64,000 nucleotides of DNA from NCBI RefSeq assembly GCF_036492425.1, contig NZ_AP025292.1, positions 930,001-994,000 on the forward strand, read 5' to 3'. Position 1 is the stretch's first letter; every line of letters begins with the position of its first letter. Made by a program: the position numbers and the translations under genes. Below are positions 43,891 to 53,349 of the stretch, piece after piece. The DNA comes from Persicobacter psychrovividus. GTDB lineage: Bacteria > Bacteroidota > Bacteroidia > Cytophagales > Cyclobacteriaceae. The notes beneath the pieces were generated by a model. It made no database searches. It saw only the letters and a list, made by a program, of their open reading frames with translations, and was not told the DNA's origin.

Positions 43891-45111
43891 TTATTTTTTA
43901 GCGTGCGATTTATCAGGAAGAATCAGGTTCAGTACTACCCCAACCAAAGAGGCCAAGCCAATACCTGAAAGAGAAAATTCACCGAACTGAAATACTGCAC
44001 CACCAATACCGATGGTCAGGATGACCGCTGCAATCGCCTGATTACGAGGCTGTGCGAAATGATCCTTGTTTTGTACCAGCGCACCAATACCTACCGAGGC
44101 AATGGTTCCGAAAAGCAATAACATGATCCCCCCTAAAACGGCCTGAGGAATCGTTCTCAAAAAACCACTCACTTTACCAATGACCGAGAAACAGATCGCT
44201 GTAATGGCGGAAATTCGAAGGATCGTCGGGTTGGTTACACCTGTAAGGGAAATTGCACCTGTAACTTCAGAATAGGTGGTGTTTGGAGGCCCTCCCAAGA
44301 AGCCCGCAAAGGCTGTGGCAATACCATCGCCTAATAACGTACGGTGTAAGCCAGGCTCTTTAACGAAGTCTTTTTTCGCTACAGTACTGATGGCGTACAT
44401 ATCTCCGATATGCTCAATCATAGGAGCAAAAGCGACCGGCAGCATGAACAATACCGCATTCCAGTTAAATTCAGGATGGATGAATTTAGGCAAAGCAAAC
44501 CAGTCCGCATTAATAATTGGGCTGAAGTCAATAATTTTGTCACCAAAGTGAACATAAAGTCCAGAGAGGTCAAGGGCTACTGAAAGGCAATACCCGATAA
44601 CAAGTGCACCAAAAATCGGCACCAATTTCATAAACCCTTTACCATAAATGTTAATCACCATGGCGGTCAATAAAACGACAATGGCGACAAACCAATTGGT
44701 TTTGGCCATATCAACGGCCACATGTGCCAGCGACAATCCAATCACCATAATTACTGGCCCAACAACCGCAGGGGGAAACAAGCGCTCCACATCTTTTAAG
44801 CCACGAAGCTTTATTAAACCCGATGCTACGGCATACACGCCACCTACTGCAATTAGGCCGGAGAAGGTAGATTCCAGTCCGTAGAGTTTGGTACAGGCAA
44901 TAATTGGTGCAATAAACGCAAAGCTACTGCCCAGGAATACAGGTACTTTTCCTTTGGTGATAAGGTGAAAGATAAGCGTTCCGACGCCGGCAGTAAATAG
45001 GGCAACAGCGGGATCAATGCCCACCAATAGCGGTACCAAAACTGTTGCGCCAAAGGCGACAAACAGGAATTGAACACCTAAGACGACTTGCTGTCCTGAA
45101 GATTGTTTCAT
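43891..45111 (-). CDS. Uracil/xanthine permease (NCS2 family)
   Basis: A 406-residue NCS2 transporter with about 14 membrane segments, probably importing uracil with protons (UraA type). The hallmarks are VQFLFVAFGATVLVPLLVGIDPAVALFTAGVGTLIFH near the start, VPVFLGSSFAFIAPI, FPPAVVGPVIMVIGLSLA, the substrate motif AFAPMIEHIGDMYAIS with the key Glu, and FLGGPPNTTYSEVTGAISLTGVTNP. The Glu-His-Ile-Gly-Asp order and length (about 400) favour uracil over xanthine. A single gene with its own terminator. Confidence 0.92.
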   Translation of the reverse strand: MKQSSGQQVVLGVQFLFVAFGATVLVPLLVGIDPAVALFTAGVGTLIFHLITKGKVPVFLGSSFAFIAPIIACTKLYGLESTFSGLIAVGGVYAVASGLIKLRGLKDVERLFPPAVVGPVIMVIGLSLAHVAVDMAKTNWFVAIVVLLTAMVINIYGKGFMKLVPIFGALVIGYCLSVALDLSGLYVHFGDKIIDFSPIINADWFALPKFIHPEFNWNAVLFMLPVAFAPMIEHIGDMYAISTVAKKDFVKEPGLHRTLLGDGIATAFAGFLGGPPNTTYSEVTGAISLTGVTNPTILRISAITAICFSVIGKVSGFLRTIPQAVLGGIMLLLFGTIASVGIGALVQNKDHFAQPRNQAIAAVILTIGIGGAVFQFGEFSLSGIGLASLVGVVLNLILPDKSHAKK

Positions 45112-45331
45112 TTCGATAGATAGATTAAAATTTGCGAAATTTAGGACAAAAATCTGATGATTGCGATGACAATTGTTAGTTTAATGCCTTGATCCACACA
45201 ATATTTTGCTTCAATTTTCATTCATTGTTCAAAGGATTAAATATTTTATTCGATAGATTAAATATAGTACATGGGCTGATATATTATATCGATTCAATTA
45301 TATTTGATCATAGCATTAGACTTACGCTTTT

Positions 45332-45964
45332 ATGAAACAGATAAAAACAATCATATTTGATTTTGGTGCAGTTTTGCTCGATATTAGCCTTCAGCGTGCC
45401 ATTGAGGCCTTCTCACAATTATCGGGGAAGCCAGTGGCAGTCCTTTCTGAAAGTATTTATGAGACAGACCTGTTCAATGCCCATGAGAAGGGACAGCTGA
45501 GCAATACCGATTTTTTAAACCGGCTCAGTGCGCAACTCGGCGTGGAGGTTCCACATCAGGTATTGATCGATCACTGGAATAAAGTACTGGTGGATTTACC
45601 CAAAGAGCGGCTTGAAATGGTACAGTCACTGCGCGAAAATTACCGGGTTTTACTGCTGAGCAACACCAACGCAATTCATGTTGCGCAATTCGATGGGATG
45701 GTTAATCAGCATGGTTTTGAAGGCGGGATGCACGCGATGTTCGACAAAGTGTACTATTCAAATGAGATAGGGATGCGTAAGCCTGATCCGGCAATTTTTG
45801 AATACGTGGTTGAGCAGGAAAACATTGACCTGAGCGAGATGTTGTTTGTGGACGACAATGAGGCCAATTGTAAAACCTGCCGCGCCCTTGGCTGGCAAGT
45901 GGAGCAAATGAAACCCAATTCTGGTGATTTCTCCTTTTTTGCCGACTACGGTATTCAGTATTAA
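45332..45964 (+). CDS. YihX-like HAD family phosphatase
   Basis: A 210-residue HAD-IA phosphatase. Motif I is IIFDFGAVLLD with nucleophile Asp10; the usual second Asp is Gly, as in YihX-type enzymes. Motif II is LLLSNTNAIH, motif III EIGMRKPDPAIFEYV with the Lys, motif IV LFVDDNEANCKT. The cap segment FNAHEKGQLSNTDFLNRLSAQLG closely follows that of YihX, an alpha-D-glucose-1-phosphatase, but the substrate here is not shown. TATATTTG at 45299-45306 is a good -7 box 26 bases before the ATG. A weak -33 region precedes it. Confidence 0.88.
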   Translation: MKQIKTIIFDFGAVLLDISLQRAIEAFSQLSGKPVAVLSESIYETDLFNAHEKGQLSNTDFLNRLSAQLGVEVPHQVLIDHWNKVLVDLPKERLEMVQSLRENYRVLLLSNTNAIHVAQFDGMVNQHGFEGGMHAMFDKVYYSNEIGMRKPDPAIFEYVVEQENIDLSEMLFVDDNEANCKTCRALGWQVEQMKPNSGDFSFFADYGIQY

Positions 45965-46016
45965 TGGTCAACCGTAATGCGATAATCACATCGCACCTCA
46001 CGGTGAGCACCATCAT

Positions 46017-46050
46017 AAGCCCTCTTTTTTGAAGAAACAGCGGGCTTTTT
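46017..46050 (+). terminator. Terminator of the HAD phosphatase gene
   Basis: AAGCCC pairs with GGGCTT; an inner TCTT/AAGA extends the stem. TTTTT follows. Confidence 0.6.
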
Positions 46051-46114
46051 ACTTTCCATCGGATTGACTATTCATTGAAATTACACCCGCCCACAGTGGG
46101 GTGGAAGCAGATTT

Positions 46115-47230
46115 ATGGCAAAAAAAATATTTATACACCTCGGCTTGTTCATCATCACCCTGATCACCACCACCCTTGCTGGTGCCGAGTGGATGTTTGG
46201 GAAATCGTGGTTCTTTGGGGAACAAACGCTCACCTTCCCAGACTTTCTTGCGGGCCTTCACTACTCCCTGCCTTTTTTGGGGATTTTGACCGTCCATGAG
46301 TTTGGACATTATTTTACGGCTAAAAAGCATAAGATTGACACCACACTGCCTTACTACATTCCGCAGTGGTTTATGTCAATTTCCCCAAGCCTCGGGACTT
46401 TTGGCGCACTGATAAGAATTAAAAGCTATATCGGTTCAAGAAAAAAATATTTCGATGTCGGCCTCTCAGGCCCACTTGCGGGCTTTATCGTTTGTGTGGG
46501 CGTGCTGATTTACGGATTTACCCATATTCCATCGATCGACTACCTTTACAGTATTCATCCAGAGTATCTAAAATATGGGCAAGATTATGCCCAGCACGTC
46601 TATCAGGCGGGGGACGGTGGGTTCTCTCTGGGTTCAAATTTGTTGATGAAAGGACTCGCCTGGCTGTTTGTTGCCGACCCATCGACGATCCCCAACGCCC
46701 ACGAACTGATGCATTATCCCTTTCTGTTTGCCGGCTACCTGTCGTTGTTTTTTACCGCACTTAACTTATTGCCCATCGGTCAGCTTGATGGCGGGCATAT
46801 CCTGTATGGCCTGATTGGTGATAAGGCTCACCGAATCTTTTCAAAATGGTTATTTTTACTGTTGTTGTTTTTAGGGGGCATTGGTATGGTAAGCCCACAA
46901 ATGCCCACAGAAGATATTTTGATTTACAGCCCATTGTACCTGTTCTTTCTGTATATGTGTTTTTATAAAATGACCGAGAACAGGCTTGAGCGGGTTTATT
47001 ATGCCACCATTATTTTTGCGTTGCAGTTTGGCTGTAAACTGATTTTTCCATCATTTGAGGGCTTTTCCGTATGGCTGGCTTTCATGTTCATGCTTGGCAG
47101 ATTTTTGGGCATCTATCACCCAAATACTTATGATCAGCAGCCATTGGGAAGAAAACGGGTGATATTGGGTTGGCTGGCGATGCTGATTTTTATCCTCAGC
47201 TTCACCCCACAAGTATTTATTATGAATTAA
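46115..47230 (+). CDS. Site-2 protease family (M50) membrane metalloprotease
   Basis: A 371-residue integral membrane protease. The zinc site is complete: LTVHEFGHYFTAKKH (HExxH) and ALNLLPIGQLDGGHILYGL, the third ligand motif. About eight hydrophobic segments are seen. A PDZ domain of the RseP kind is not visible; the loop after HExxH is instead a short IPQWFMSISPSLGTFGALIRIKS as in the EGY1/S2P-like bacterial group. The target is unknown; such enzymes cut membrane-bound regulators or clear signal peptides. Its stop overlaps the convergent CoA-binding gene by four bases. Confidence 0.9.
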   Translation: MAKKIFIHLGLFIITLITTTLAGAEWMFGKSWFFGEQTLTFPDFLAGLHYSLPFLGILTVHEFGHYFTAKKHKIDTTLPYYIPQWFMSISPSLGTFGALIRIKSYIGSRKKYFDVGLSGPLAGFIVCVGVLIYGFTHIPSIDYLYSIHPEYLKYGQDYAQHVYQAGDGGFSLGSNLLMKGLAWLFVADPSTIPNAHELMHYPFLFAGYLSLFFTALNLLPIGQLDGGHILYGLIGDKAHRIFSKWLFLLLLFLGGIGMVSPQMPTEDILIYSPLYLFFLYMCFYKMTENRLERVYYATIIFALQFGCKLIFPSFEGFSVWLAFMFMLGRFLGIYHPNTYDQQPLGRKRVILGWLAMLIFILSFTPQVFIMN

Positions 47231-47592
47231 TATTGATGGGTACGGAGTAAGACCAGTGTGCAGGCTTCCTGCGCTTCAATGCCCGCTTCCTCGAGCTGTT
47301 CAATAAAGGCAGGATTGTATGTGCCAGGATTGAAGATCACCCGCTTTGGATGAAGGCTCAGAATATAATCAATATAACTGCCCTGATTTTCCGGAGAGAG
47401 GTAAAGCGTTACGGTGTCTATATCTTCGTAATGTTTTTTTTCTGATAAGGAAAGAATCTCATGCCCTTCAATATTTCCCGAACGAATGCCCAGTGGAATG
47501 ACTGGGTGGCGGAACTCTGAAAGCATTTTGGTGGCTTTATAGCTATATCGGGCGTCGTTTGGTGATGCCCCTATGATGATCGTTTTTTTCAT
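47227..47592 (-). CDS. CoA-binding domain protein (YccU-like)
   Basis: A 121-residue single Rossmann-type CoA-binding domain (CoA_binding_2). The start MKKTIIIGASPNDARYSYKATKML contains the nucleotide-type glycine turn; later parts are VIPLGIRSGNIEGHEIL, YLSPENQGSYIDYIL and the end motif VIFNPGTYNPAFIEQLEEAGIEAQEACTLVLL. Proteins of this group are widespread and poorly understood. It overlaps the M50 stop tail to tail. Confidence 0.85.
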   Translation of the reverse strand: MKKTIIIGASPNDARYSYKATKMLSEFRHPVIPLGIRSGNIEGHEILSLSEKKHYEDIDTVTLYLSPENQGSYIDYILSLHPKRVIFNPGTYNPAFIEQLEEAGIEAQEACTLVLLRTHQY

Positions 47593-47697
47593 TTTTTTCA
47601 GTATTAATTATGTGAAAAATATTGTAATTAGGATATTGTTTTGAATATAACCTTATCATTTTTTATCGACCTACTTCATTAACCAATTTATACCTTG

Positions 47698-49554
47698 TTG
47701 TCTTTAACCCGACGGATATTTTTCACTTTCTTTTTCGCCTATGGGCTGTTATCGTATTGCTGTGCGCAAAAATTGGTAAAAACCTATTATGATGATGCCC
47801 ACACGCAATTGATGGAAACCTATGAGGTGAGTAGCGATGATCCTGAAATTATGGAAGGTCGGTACACGATGTATTTCAAAAGTGGGAATAAAAGTGCCGA
47901 AGGGAATTATTTTCAGGACGAACCCGTGGGCTTCTGGCGCTATTACCATGAGAATGGGCAGGTGAAAATGCAGGGGGAGATTGTTAATCGGGTGAATGCA
48001 GGCAAGTGGCAATATTTTCACGATAACGGTCAGCCGAAAATGCAGGGGGAGCTGATGAACAATAAAAGAGTAGGGGAGTGGCTGTTTTTCGACCGACAAG
48101 GGAAATTGCAGGCTTCGGGAGTGTTTAAGGGAAGCCGCCGGACTGGCTGGTGGAAGTTCTATTTTCCCAATGGCAAACTCAAGTCGGAAATCAATTTCAG
48201 CAAAGCCGAAGGTGAGTTTATTGATTATTATCCGAGTGGCAACATTAAGGGAGAAGGTTCGCAGTGGCAAGGCAAACGACAGGGCGAATGGCGATTGTAT
48301 CACGACAACGGTAAAGTGGCTGGCGAGGGGCTTTTTTCTGCTGATCTTCAGCATGGCGAATGGCGGCTATATAATGAGGACGGTTACCTGAAGGCCAGTG
48401 GGCAATATGATGATGGTGAACGCAGTGGTTCCTGGAAAACATTTTATACTAACAAGCAAAAATCCGCAGAAGGAAATTATTATAAGGGAAAGCGCGAAGG
48501 GCAATGGCAATTTTTCGATCCCAACGGAAAGCCTGCTGGTGTAGTGAATTATGCCAACGACCAAGGGACTTTTACAGGAAGGGACGCTCAGGGGCATATC
48601 CATACCCAGGGGCAAGTTAAGGGAGGCTATTTTGTGGGCGACTGGCTTTATTTTAAACCTGACGGGCAGGTAAAAGGGCAATGTCATTATAAAGAAGGAG
48701 TTGGAGAATACACGGAGGTTTATCCGAATGGTAACCTCAAAGTCAAAGGGAGCCTCGTCAATGGGGTGAAAAGTGGGGTTTGGGTGATGTATGCCGAAGA
48801 TGCCTCAGTGATTGGCTATCATCAGGCGTCTGCCAACGAACCTTTGCAACAGGCACTGACCGTGGAGGAATTCACCAATGCCCAGCCGCAGCAAACTGCC
48901 GCACCTGCCCGGGTGAGCCACAAACCGGATTACCGATACAAGAAAAAAAGTTCCCGCTACTTTTTGCCACGGCTGAATGAGTTCCGGGGTTTTATCGTCA
49001 GCATTGCCCCCATTAATACTTTTGCAGGAGAACTTCCCCTGAGTATGGAGTATTATATTCAGGAGCGACATGGTATTGAAATGAGTGTCAGTTTACTTCG
49101 AGAACCATTTTTCAGTACGCATAGCCAACTGCCAAGAGGAACACTCTTTGATCTGGGCTATGCAATTAGCCTTCGGCAGAAGTTTTATCAGCGGAATAAA
49201 CCATACGGTATGCTGTATTTTGGGCATGAGATTCGGTACTGTGAGAATTTGCATGCGGTGGAGGTACTGGATGATGCCGGTGCCCCACTGGAACTTCAGG
49301 TACAGGAACGGAAAGTGCAATATGCCCTCTTATTGGGCGACCGCCTGATCGTCAGTCCGCAATCCACAAGAAAAAATCACCGGCCTTCTGTGCGATTTAC
49401 ATTGGATTGGTACATTGGCGTCGCTGCGGGCCCGCGGTTTATTTGGCGCAATTACGATGCTCAGAGCGATTATGAAGACTATTTTTCGACAATAACCACA
49501 GATTACTTTCCTGTGGACTTCCGCTTCGGTCTGAGCTTTGGTTTGGTGTTTTAA
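47698..49554 (+). CDS. Exported YwqK/MORN_2 repeat protein with C-terminal barrel-like domain
   Basis: A 618-residue protein. There is no ATG near the start: the signal peptide SLTRRIFFTFFFAYGLLSYCCAQ is in frame only with TTG at 47698 (or 47695), so a TTG start is inferred. Residues about 45-370 are at least ten MORN_2 (toxin-antitoxin YwqK-like) repeats of the form GxWxxYhxNGqxkxxGxYxxGkrxG. A Pro/Lys-rich linker (KPDYRYKKKSSRYFLPRLNEF) leads to about 180 residues of amphipathic strands (FRFGLSFGLVF at the end, final Phe), like a PorT-type barrel. It probably displays the repeats from the outer membrane; partner unknown. Confidence 0.78.
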   Translation: MSLTRRIFFTFFFAYGLLSYCCAQKLVKTYYDDAHTQLMETYEVSSDDPEIMEGRYTMYFKSGNKSAEGNYFQDEPVGFWRYYHENGQVKMQGEIVNRVNAGKWQYFHDNGQPKMQGELMNNKRVGEWLFFDRQGKLQASGVFKGSRRTGWWKFYFPNGKLKSEINFSKAEGEFIDYYPSGNIKGEGSQWQGKRQGEWRLYHDNGKVAGEGLFSADLQHGEWRLYNEDGYLKASGQYDDGERSGSWKTFYTNKQKSAEGNYYKGKREGQWQFFDPNGKPAGVVNYANDQGTFTGRDAQGHIHTQGQVKGGYFVGDWLYFKPDGQVKGQCHYKEGVGEYTEVYPNGNLKVKGSLVNGVKSGVWVMYAEDASVIGYHQASANEPLQQALTVEEFTNAQPQQTAAPARVSHKPDYRYKKKSSRYFLPRLNEFRGFIVSIAPINTFAGELPLSMEYYIQERHGIEMSVSLLREPFFSTHSQLPRGTLFDLGYAISLRQKFYQRNKPYGMLYFGHEIRYCENLHAVEVLDDAGAPLELQVQERKVQYALLLGDRLIVSPQSTRKNHRPSVRFTLDWYIGVAAGPRFIWRNYDAQSDYEDYFSTITTDYFPVDFRFGLSFGLVF

Positions 49555-49636
49555 TAGGATAGGATTATTTTAACATTTATTGACTTATAGTTCATTAACC
49601 TACTACTGAATCACCACTAATCTAATTGTCTGCACG

Positions 49637-49933
49637 ATGAAAAAATTCATTATAGTTGGAATGCTGTTGTTGGCCGTTGTCATTGTTACTCCCTCGTTTA
49701 TTGCTGAACGGGATTATGCCCCCGTTGACCCTCACCTGATTCTTGGGCAGTCTATCCATTTTTTGGGGAGCACACAAGGGAAGGCCTATATCGTGATCGG
49801 CTACAGGGATGAATATGATTCGGAGGTGGACAAGCAATGGAAAGATCAGGATTATGTGGTTTTTCTTTATACCACTGAGCTTGGCGAATTTAAAACAAGC
49901 ACCATTCACCGCAATGCGGTAGTCAAAAAATAA
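49637..49933 (+). CDS. Small exported protein of unknown function
   Basis: A 98-residue protein with an N-terminal signal or anchor (MKKFIIVGMLLLAVVIVTPSF), then a short beta-rich domain (KAYIVIGYRDEYDSEVDKQWKDQDYVVFLYTTELGEFKTSTIHRNAVVKK). I recognise no family. It lies between the YwqK-type gene and the carboxypeptidase-like gene, all on the plus strand with 80-base gaps, so a loose operon is possible. Confidence 0.55.
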   Translation: MKKFIIVGMLLLAVVIVTPSFIAERDYAPVDPHLILGQSIHFLGSTQGKAYIVIGYRDEYDSEVDKQWKDQDYVVFLYTTELGEFKTSTIHRNAVVKK

Positions 49934-50015
49934 TTAAGTCGTATTTCTGACAAAAGAATTGTTTTTCATATCAAAAGCATGTTTCAGATGGTTAATCTCT
50001 CGGAGGACCTTAACT

Positions 50016-50741
50016 ATGATAAAAAAACTGTTGTTATGCTTTTGTTTTATTGGACTGATTTGCGCACCTACTTTTGCTCAAACCGACCAACCCATTACCA
50101 TTAATGGACTAATTCTCGACGCAGAAACCTTGAGCCCCTTGGGTAATACCAACTTACTTGACATTCAGGAGAATAAGCGCTACGGGAAATCAGCCCAGGA
50201 CGACGGCCGTTTTGTCATCAGTGCCATGCCGAACGATACAATTCACTTCTCAAGGGTAGGCTTTAAATCTTCTTATGTTGTGGTGCCACAGCAAGTGGTG
50301 GGTAATGAGTATGCCGTGATTCAGATGCTTGAACCCGACACAACGATGCTGGCCAATGTAACGATCCTTGATTACCCGACACTCGAAGATAATATTGATA
50401 ATGCCATGGCGTTGGGAAGTGTAGATTCGGTGTCAGTTCCGAACGTTACCATTGTAACGGTATACCACCAGGAGCGAAATGCCTATTTTGCACAGGTATA
50501 TCAGCGATTCACCAAATACTGGATGCATCACAATTATAATATCCCTAAAAATCAGTGGATCAACCCCTGGGTGTGGCGACGATTCATCAAAAATGAGCAA
50601 AGCAATAAGTATGCTTACCTGGAAATGGAAGATATGTACAACGCTGGGCCAAATCGCGACAATATTGAAAACCAATATATCCCCCCATCACGATCAATAC
50701 ATTATGAAATGATCCTCGCTGATCTGGAAGAAAAGGAATAG
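50016..50741 (+). CDS. Exported carboxypeptidase-like regulatory domain protein
   Basis: A 241-residue protein; the ATG at 50016 opens a signal peptide (MIKKLLLCFCFIGLICAPTFA) and follows a GGAGG tract by a suitable distance, unusual here, so the longer frame is rejected. Residues 25-105 form a CarboxypepD_reg-like beta-sandwich (ITINGLILDAETLSPLGNTNLLD, DDGRFVISAMPNDTIHFSRVGFKSSYVVV). The rest is helical and aromatic (WMHHNYNIPKNQWINPWVWRRFI). Such proteins are common in Bacteroidota and function is unknown. Confidence 0.7.
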   Translation: MIKKLLLCFCFIGLICAPTFAQTDQPITINGLILDAETLSPLGNTNLLDIQENKRYGKSAQDDGRFVISAMPNDTIHFSRVGFKSSYVVVPQQVVGNEYAVIQMLEPDTTMLANVTILDYPTLEDNIDNAMALGSVDSVSVPNVTIVTVYHQERNAYFAQVYQRFTKYWMHHNYNIPKNQWINPWVWRRFIKNEQSNKYAYLEMEDMYNAGPNRDNIENQYIPPSRSIHYEMILADLEEKE

Positions 50742-50780
50742 GGAGATTTGGCGGTGAAATCGATTTGTGGAGGATTTCGC

Positions 50781-51590
50781 TTAAATGCGGTCCAGGTCAG
50801 GATGGATTTCGAACCTGTCCTGATCCAAGTGTGCAGGGAAACGATCCCTGACCCCCTGAAGTACTTCATAAGAAAGGGTGACTACCTCAACAGATTGCGC
50901 AGTGCCCTGATTATGGATACTGAAGCCCTTTGGGCCATAGGATTGTGATCCGCCCTGATAATTCAGCCCATTGCCATCTTGACCAATACGATTGACGCCA
51001 ATGGTGTAGGCCTGATTTTCAATCGCTCGGGCAGGCAGGAGGGTGTTCCAAACATGGTGTCTGCTTTCTGGCCAGGAAGAAGGATAAATGAGGACGTCAT
51101 AATCCATGCTGCCGCCAGGATGTGAGATATTTCTTGACCAGATAGGAAAGCGCAGATCGTAGCAGATCAATGGACATATACGCCACCCTTCAAGCTCTAC
51201 AATCAGTTTTTCATCACCAGCATGAAATGCCAGATGTTCCTTTCCCATACGGAACAGGTGTCGCTTATCATAAAAAAGAAAAGAGCCGTCTGCTTTCATC
51301 CATATCAGGCGGTTATAATAAGCACCACCTTCTTTGATGATGTAACTTCCTGTCACCACACAATTGTGCTGTGTCGCCAAGAGTTTCATCCATCGGAATG
51401 TTTTGCCATTCATATGTTCGGCCACGGCCTGATTATGCGTAAAACCAGTGTTAAACATTTCTGGCAGGACAATCAAATCAGCTTCAAACGCTTGGGCGCT
51501 GATCAATTCCTCTAAATGAGCCAGGTTGGCATCAATGTCTTCCCAGTAGAGGTCAGCTTGTACAGTAGCGATTTTCAGATCCTTTTTCAT
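50781..51590 (-). CDS. Nitrilase-family omega-amidase (YafV-like)
   Basis: A 269-residue carbon-nitrogen hydrolase with the Glu-Lys-Cys triad: Glu44 (LIVLPEMFNTGF), Lys109 (FYDKRHLF) and Cys143 (LICYDLRFPIWSRN). The sequences MFNTGFT and HLFRMGKEH are typical of YafV/NIT2-like omega-amidases, which turn 2-oxoglutaramate or 2-oxosuccinamate into the keto acid and ammonia, a metabolite-repair step. The ATG at 51590 is preferred to one two codons earlier (51596). A single gene. Confidence 0.9.
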   Translation of the reverse strand: MKKDLKIATVQADLYWEDIDANLAHLEELISAQAFEADLIVLPEMFNTGFTHNQAVAEHMNGKTFRWMKLLATQHNCVVTGSYIIKEGGAYYNRLIWMKADGSFLFYDKRHLFRMGKEHLAFHAGDEKLIVELEGWRICPLICYDLRFPIWSRNISHPGGSMDYDVLIYPSSWPESRHHVWNTLLPARAIENQAYTIGVNRIGQDGNGLNYQGGSQSYGPKGFSIHNQGTAQSVEVVTLSYEVLQGVRDRFPAHLDQDRFEIHPDLDRI

Positions 51591-51680
51591 GAACATTCAA
51601 AGAAGGGAGTAATATATTAAAGTGTGAAATAGGGATTTTTTTTTCAATCAAACGATGATCCACCTCATGATTGGTGGTTA

Positions 51681-51722
51681 AACAAAAAAAATCCCGATAA
51701 AAAGAGCATTATCGGGATTTTT
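51681..51722 (-). terminator. Terminator of def
   Basis: On the minus strand AAATCCCGATAA pairs with TTATCGGGATTT around an 8-nt loop, then more T; 35 bases past the def stop. Confidence 0.88.
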
Positions 51723-51757
51723 TGAGCCTATTCAGGGCTTTAAAATAAACAGTATCC

Positions 51758-52312
51758 TTACTTAGGGAACTTCATACGGTAATCGTGTGGAGCAACGCCC
51801 TTGGCAATATTGGTCAGTTTTTTCTTTAACAAACGCTTCTTGAAAGGGGTGAGGTAGTCGGTGAAAAGGATGCCTTCTACGTGGTCATATTCATGCTGAA
51901 CGATGCGCGCACGTAAGCCATCAAATTCCTCTTCATGTTCCTGCCAGTTTTCATCGCGGTAGCGAATGAGTACTTTTTCTGGGCGCATGACAGTTTCGCG
52001 AATGCCAGGAATACTCAGGCAGCCTTCTTCGAAACCCCATTCTTCACCGTATTCCTCGATGATTTCCGGGTTGATGAACACTTTTTTGAAGCCTTCGCAT
52101 TTTGGGTCTTCCTCTGCCATCGGCGAACCGTCAATCACAAAAATTCTCAAATTTTCATTGACTTGTGGGCCTGCTAAGCCAACCCCTGAGGCTTTGTACA
52201 TGGTTTCAAACATGTTGGCAACCAATGCCTGTACTTCCTCATTGTTTTCTTCAATATCTACGGCTAACTTTTTCAATACCGGCATGCCATAGGCGGTAAT
52301 CGGTAAAATCAT
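51758..52312 (-). CDS. def: Peptide deformylase
   Basis: A 184-residue metalloenzyme that removes the formyl group from new proteins. The three motifs are GVGLAGPQV (44-51), EGCLSIPG with metal ligand Cys98, and QHEYDHVEG with His140, Glu141 and His144. The ATG at 52312 gives MILPITAYGMPVLKKLA, the family start; an upstream in-frame start would add 18 residues that do not fit. The acidic loop MAEEDPKCEGFKKVF is usual for Bacteroidota enzymes. Confidence 0.97.
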   Translation of the reverse strand: MILPITAYGMPVLKKLAVDIEENNEEVQALVANMFETMYKASGVGLAGPQVNENLRIFVIDGSPMAEEDPKCEGFKKVFINPEIIEEYGEEWGFEEGCLSIPGIRETVMRPEKVLIRYRDENWQEHEEEFDGLRARIVQHEYDHVEGILFTDYLTPFKKRLLKKKLTNIAKGVAPHDYRMKFPK

Positions 52313-52445
52313 TTGTGTATGCTTTGTAAGATTGTAATTAATTTTCAATTCGTCGGTATCGGGCACTTTGGCCCTACTTTAGATTAACTCCAAAATACAC
52401 CAAAGCGTTTGTTAATTTTTATTTCCTTCCCAACGGTTGCGGTGG

Positions 52446-53276
52446 CTATTTAACTAAGGTAATGCCTTCTTTATCGAGGGTGATTTTGCCTGCCTTATAC
52501 AAGCCTCCAAGTACTTTTTTAAAGGTACGTTTGGACATCTGAAAAACCTCTTTAATTTCTTCCGCATTAGATTTGTCATGGTAAGGTAAAAAACCTCCAG
52601 CTTCTTCAAGCTTACCAATAATATCATCTGTAGAATTCACTACGGCCTCATAACCTTCCTGTTGCAGGGTCAGGTCAAGTTTTCCGTCCTCACGGATGGT
52701 CTTGATGAAACCTTCAACACGGTCGCCAGGGCGCACGAATTTAAATACCTGATTGTCAAAAAGCATTCCTTCATACTGCCCATCAACAACTACCGTATAG
52801 CCAAGTGGCGTTTTACGATAGATCATCATGTCAACTTTTTGTCCTTTTTCCAGCCCTTCGAGATCACGGTTGAAAAAAGATTTAATCTTTGAGGATGCGA
52901 TGATGCGGTCGGATTTATGATCATGGATGATCTGAACGACATACTTGCGCCCTTTCTCCATGTTTTCATCCATTTCACTCTTAGGAACCAAAAGGTCTTT
53001 ATCAAGACCCCAGTCTAAAAATGCACCAAATTTGGTGAGATCCACACACATTAGTGTAGCCATTTCCCCTACTTCAGCCTTCGGGGTTTGTGTGGTGGCG
53101 GTCAGACGATCCTTAAAATCTCGATAAATGAATACCGAGAGCTCTTGTCCGATTTCCATATCGGATTTGACAAATTTGTTTGGCAAAAGGATATCCCCCT
53201 GATCAGAATCAAGGATTAATCCAAATGGAATTTGTCGTAAGATCTTAAGCGTATTTGTTGCTCCGATTTTTAACAT
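52446..53276 (-). CDS. CvfB-like S1 RNA-binding protein
   Basis: A 276-residue protein of the CvfB/YitL family. Three S1-like barrels (residues about 1-65, 70-135, 150-215: MCVDLTKFGAFLDWGLDKDLLVP is the clearest) are followed by a winged helix (KEVFQMSKRTFKKVLGGLYKAGKITLDKEGI). The family binds RNA and affects gene expression in Gram-positives; in Bacteroidota its role is unproven. TATCTTTG at 53288-53281 on the minus strand is a perfect -7 box but only four bases before the ATG, which would make the mRNA leaderless. Confidence 0.9.
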   Translation of the reverse strand: MLKIGATNTLKILRQIPFGLILDSDQGDILLPNKFVKSDMEIGQELSVFIYRDFKDRLTATTQTPKAEVGEMATLMCVDLTKFGAFLDWGLDKDLLVPKSEMDENMEKGRKYVVQIIHDHKSDRIIASSKIKSFFNRDLEGLEKGQKVDMMIYRKTPLGYTVVVDGQYEGMLFDNQVFKFVRPGDRVEGFIKTIREDGKLDLTLQQEGYEAVVNSTDDIIGKLEEAGGFLPYHDKSNAEEIKEVFQMSKRTFKKVLGGLYKAGKITLDKEGITLVK

Positions 53277-53349
53277 TCTACAAAGATACGAAAAAACGTG
53301 GCATCCATTCGTTCCGATACTAATAATTATCAGATATATTCCCCAGCGG

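Noticed and set aside
53281-53288. TATCTTTG as the promoter of the CvfB-like gene
   Set aside because: The box is four bases from the ATG and has no -33 partner; kept only as a remark in that gene's entry.
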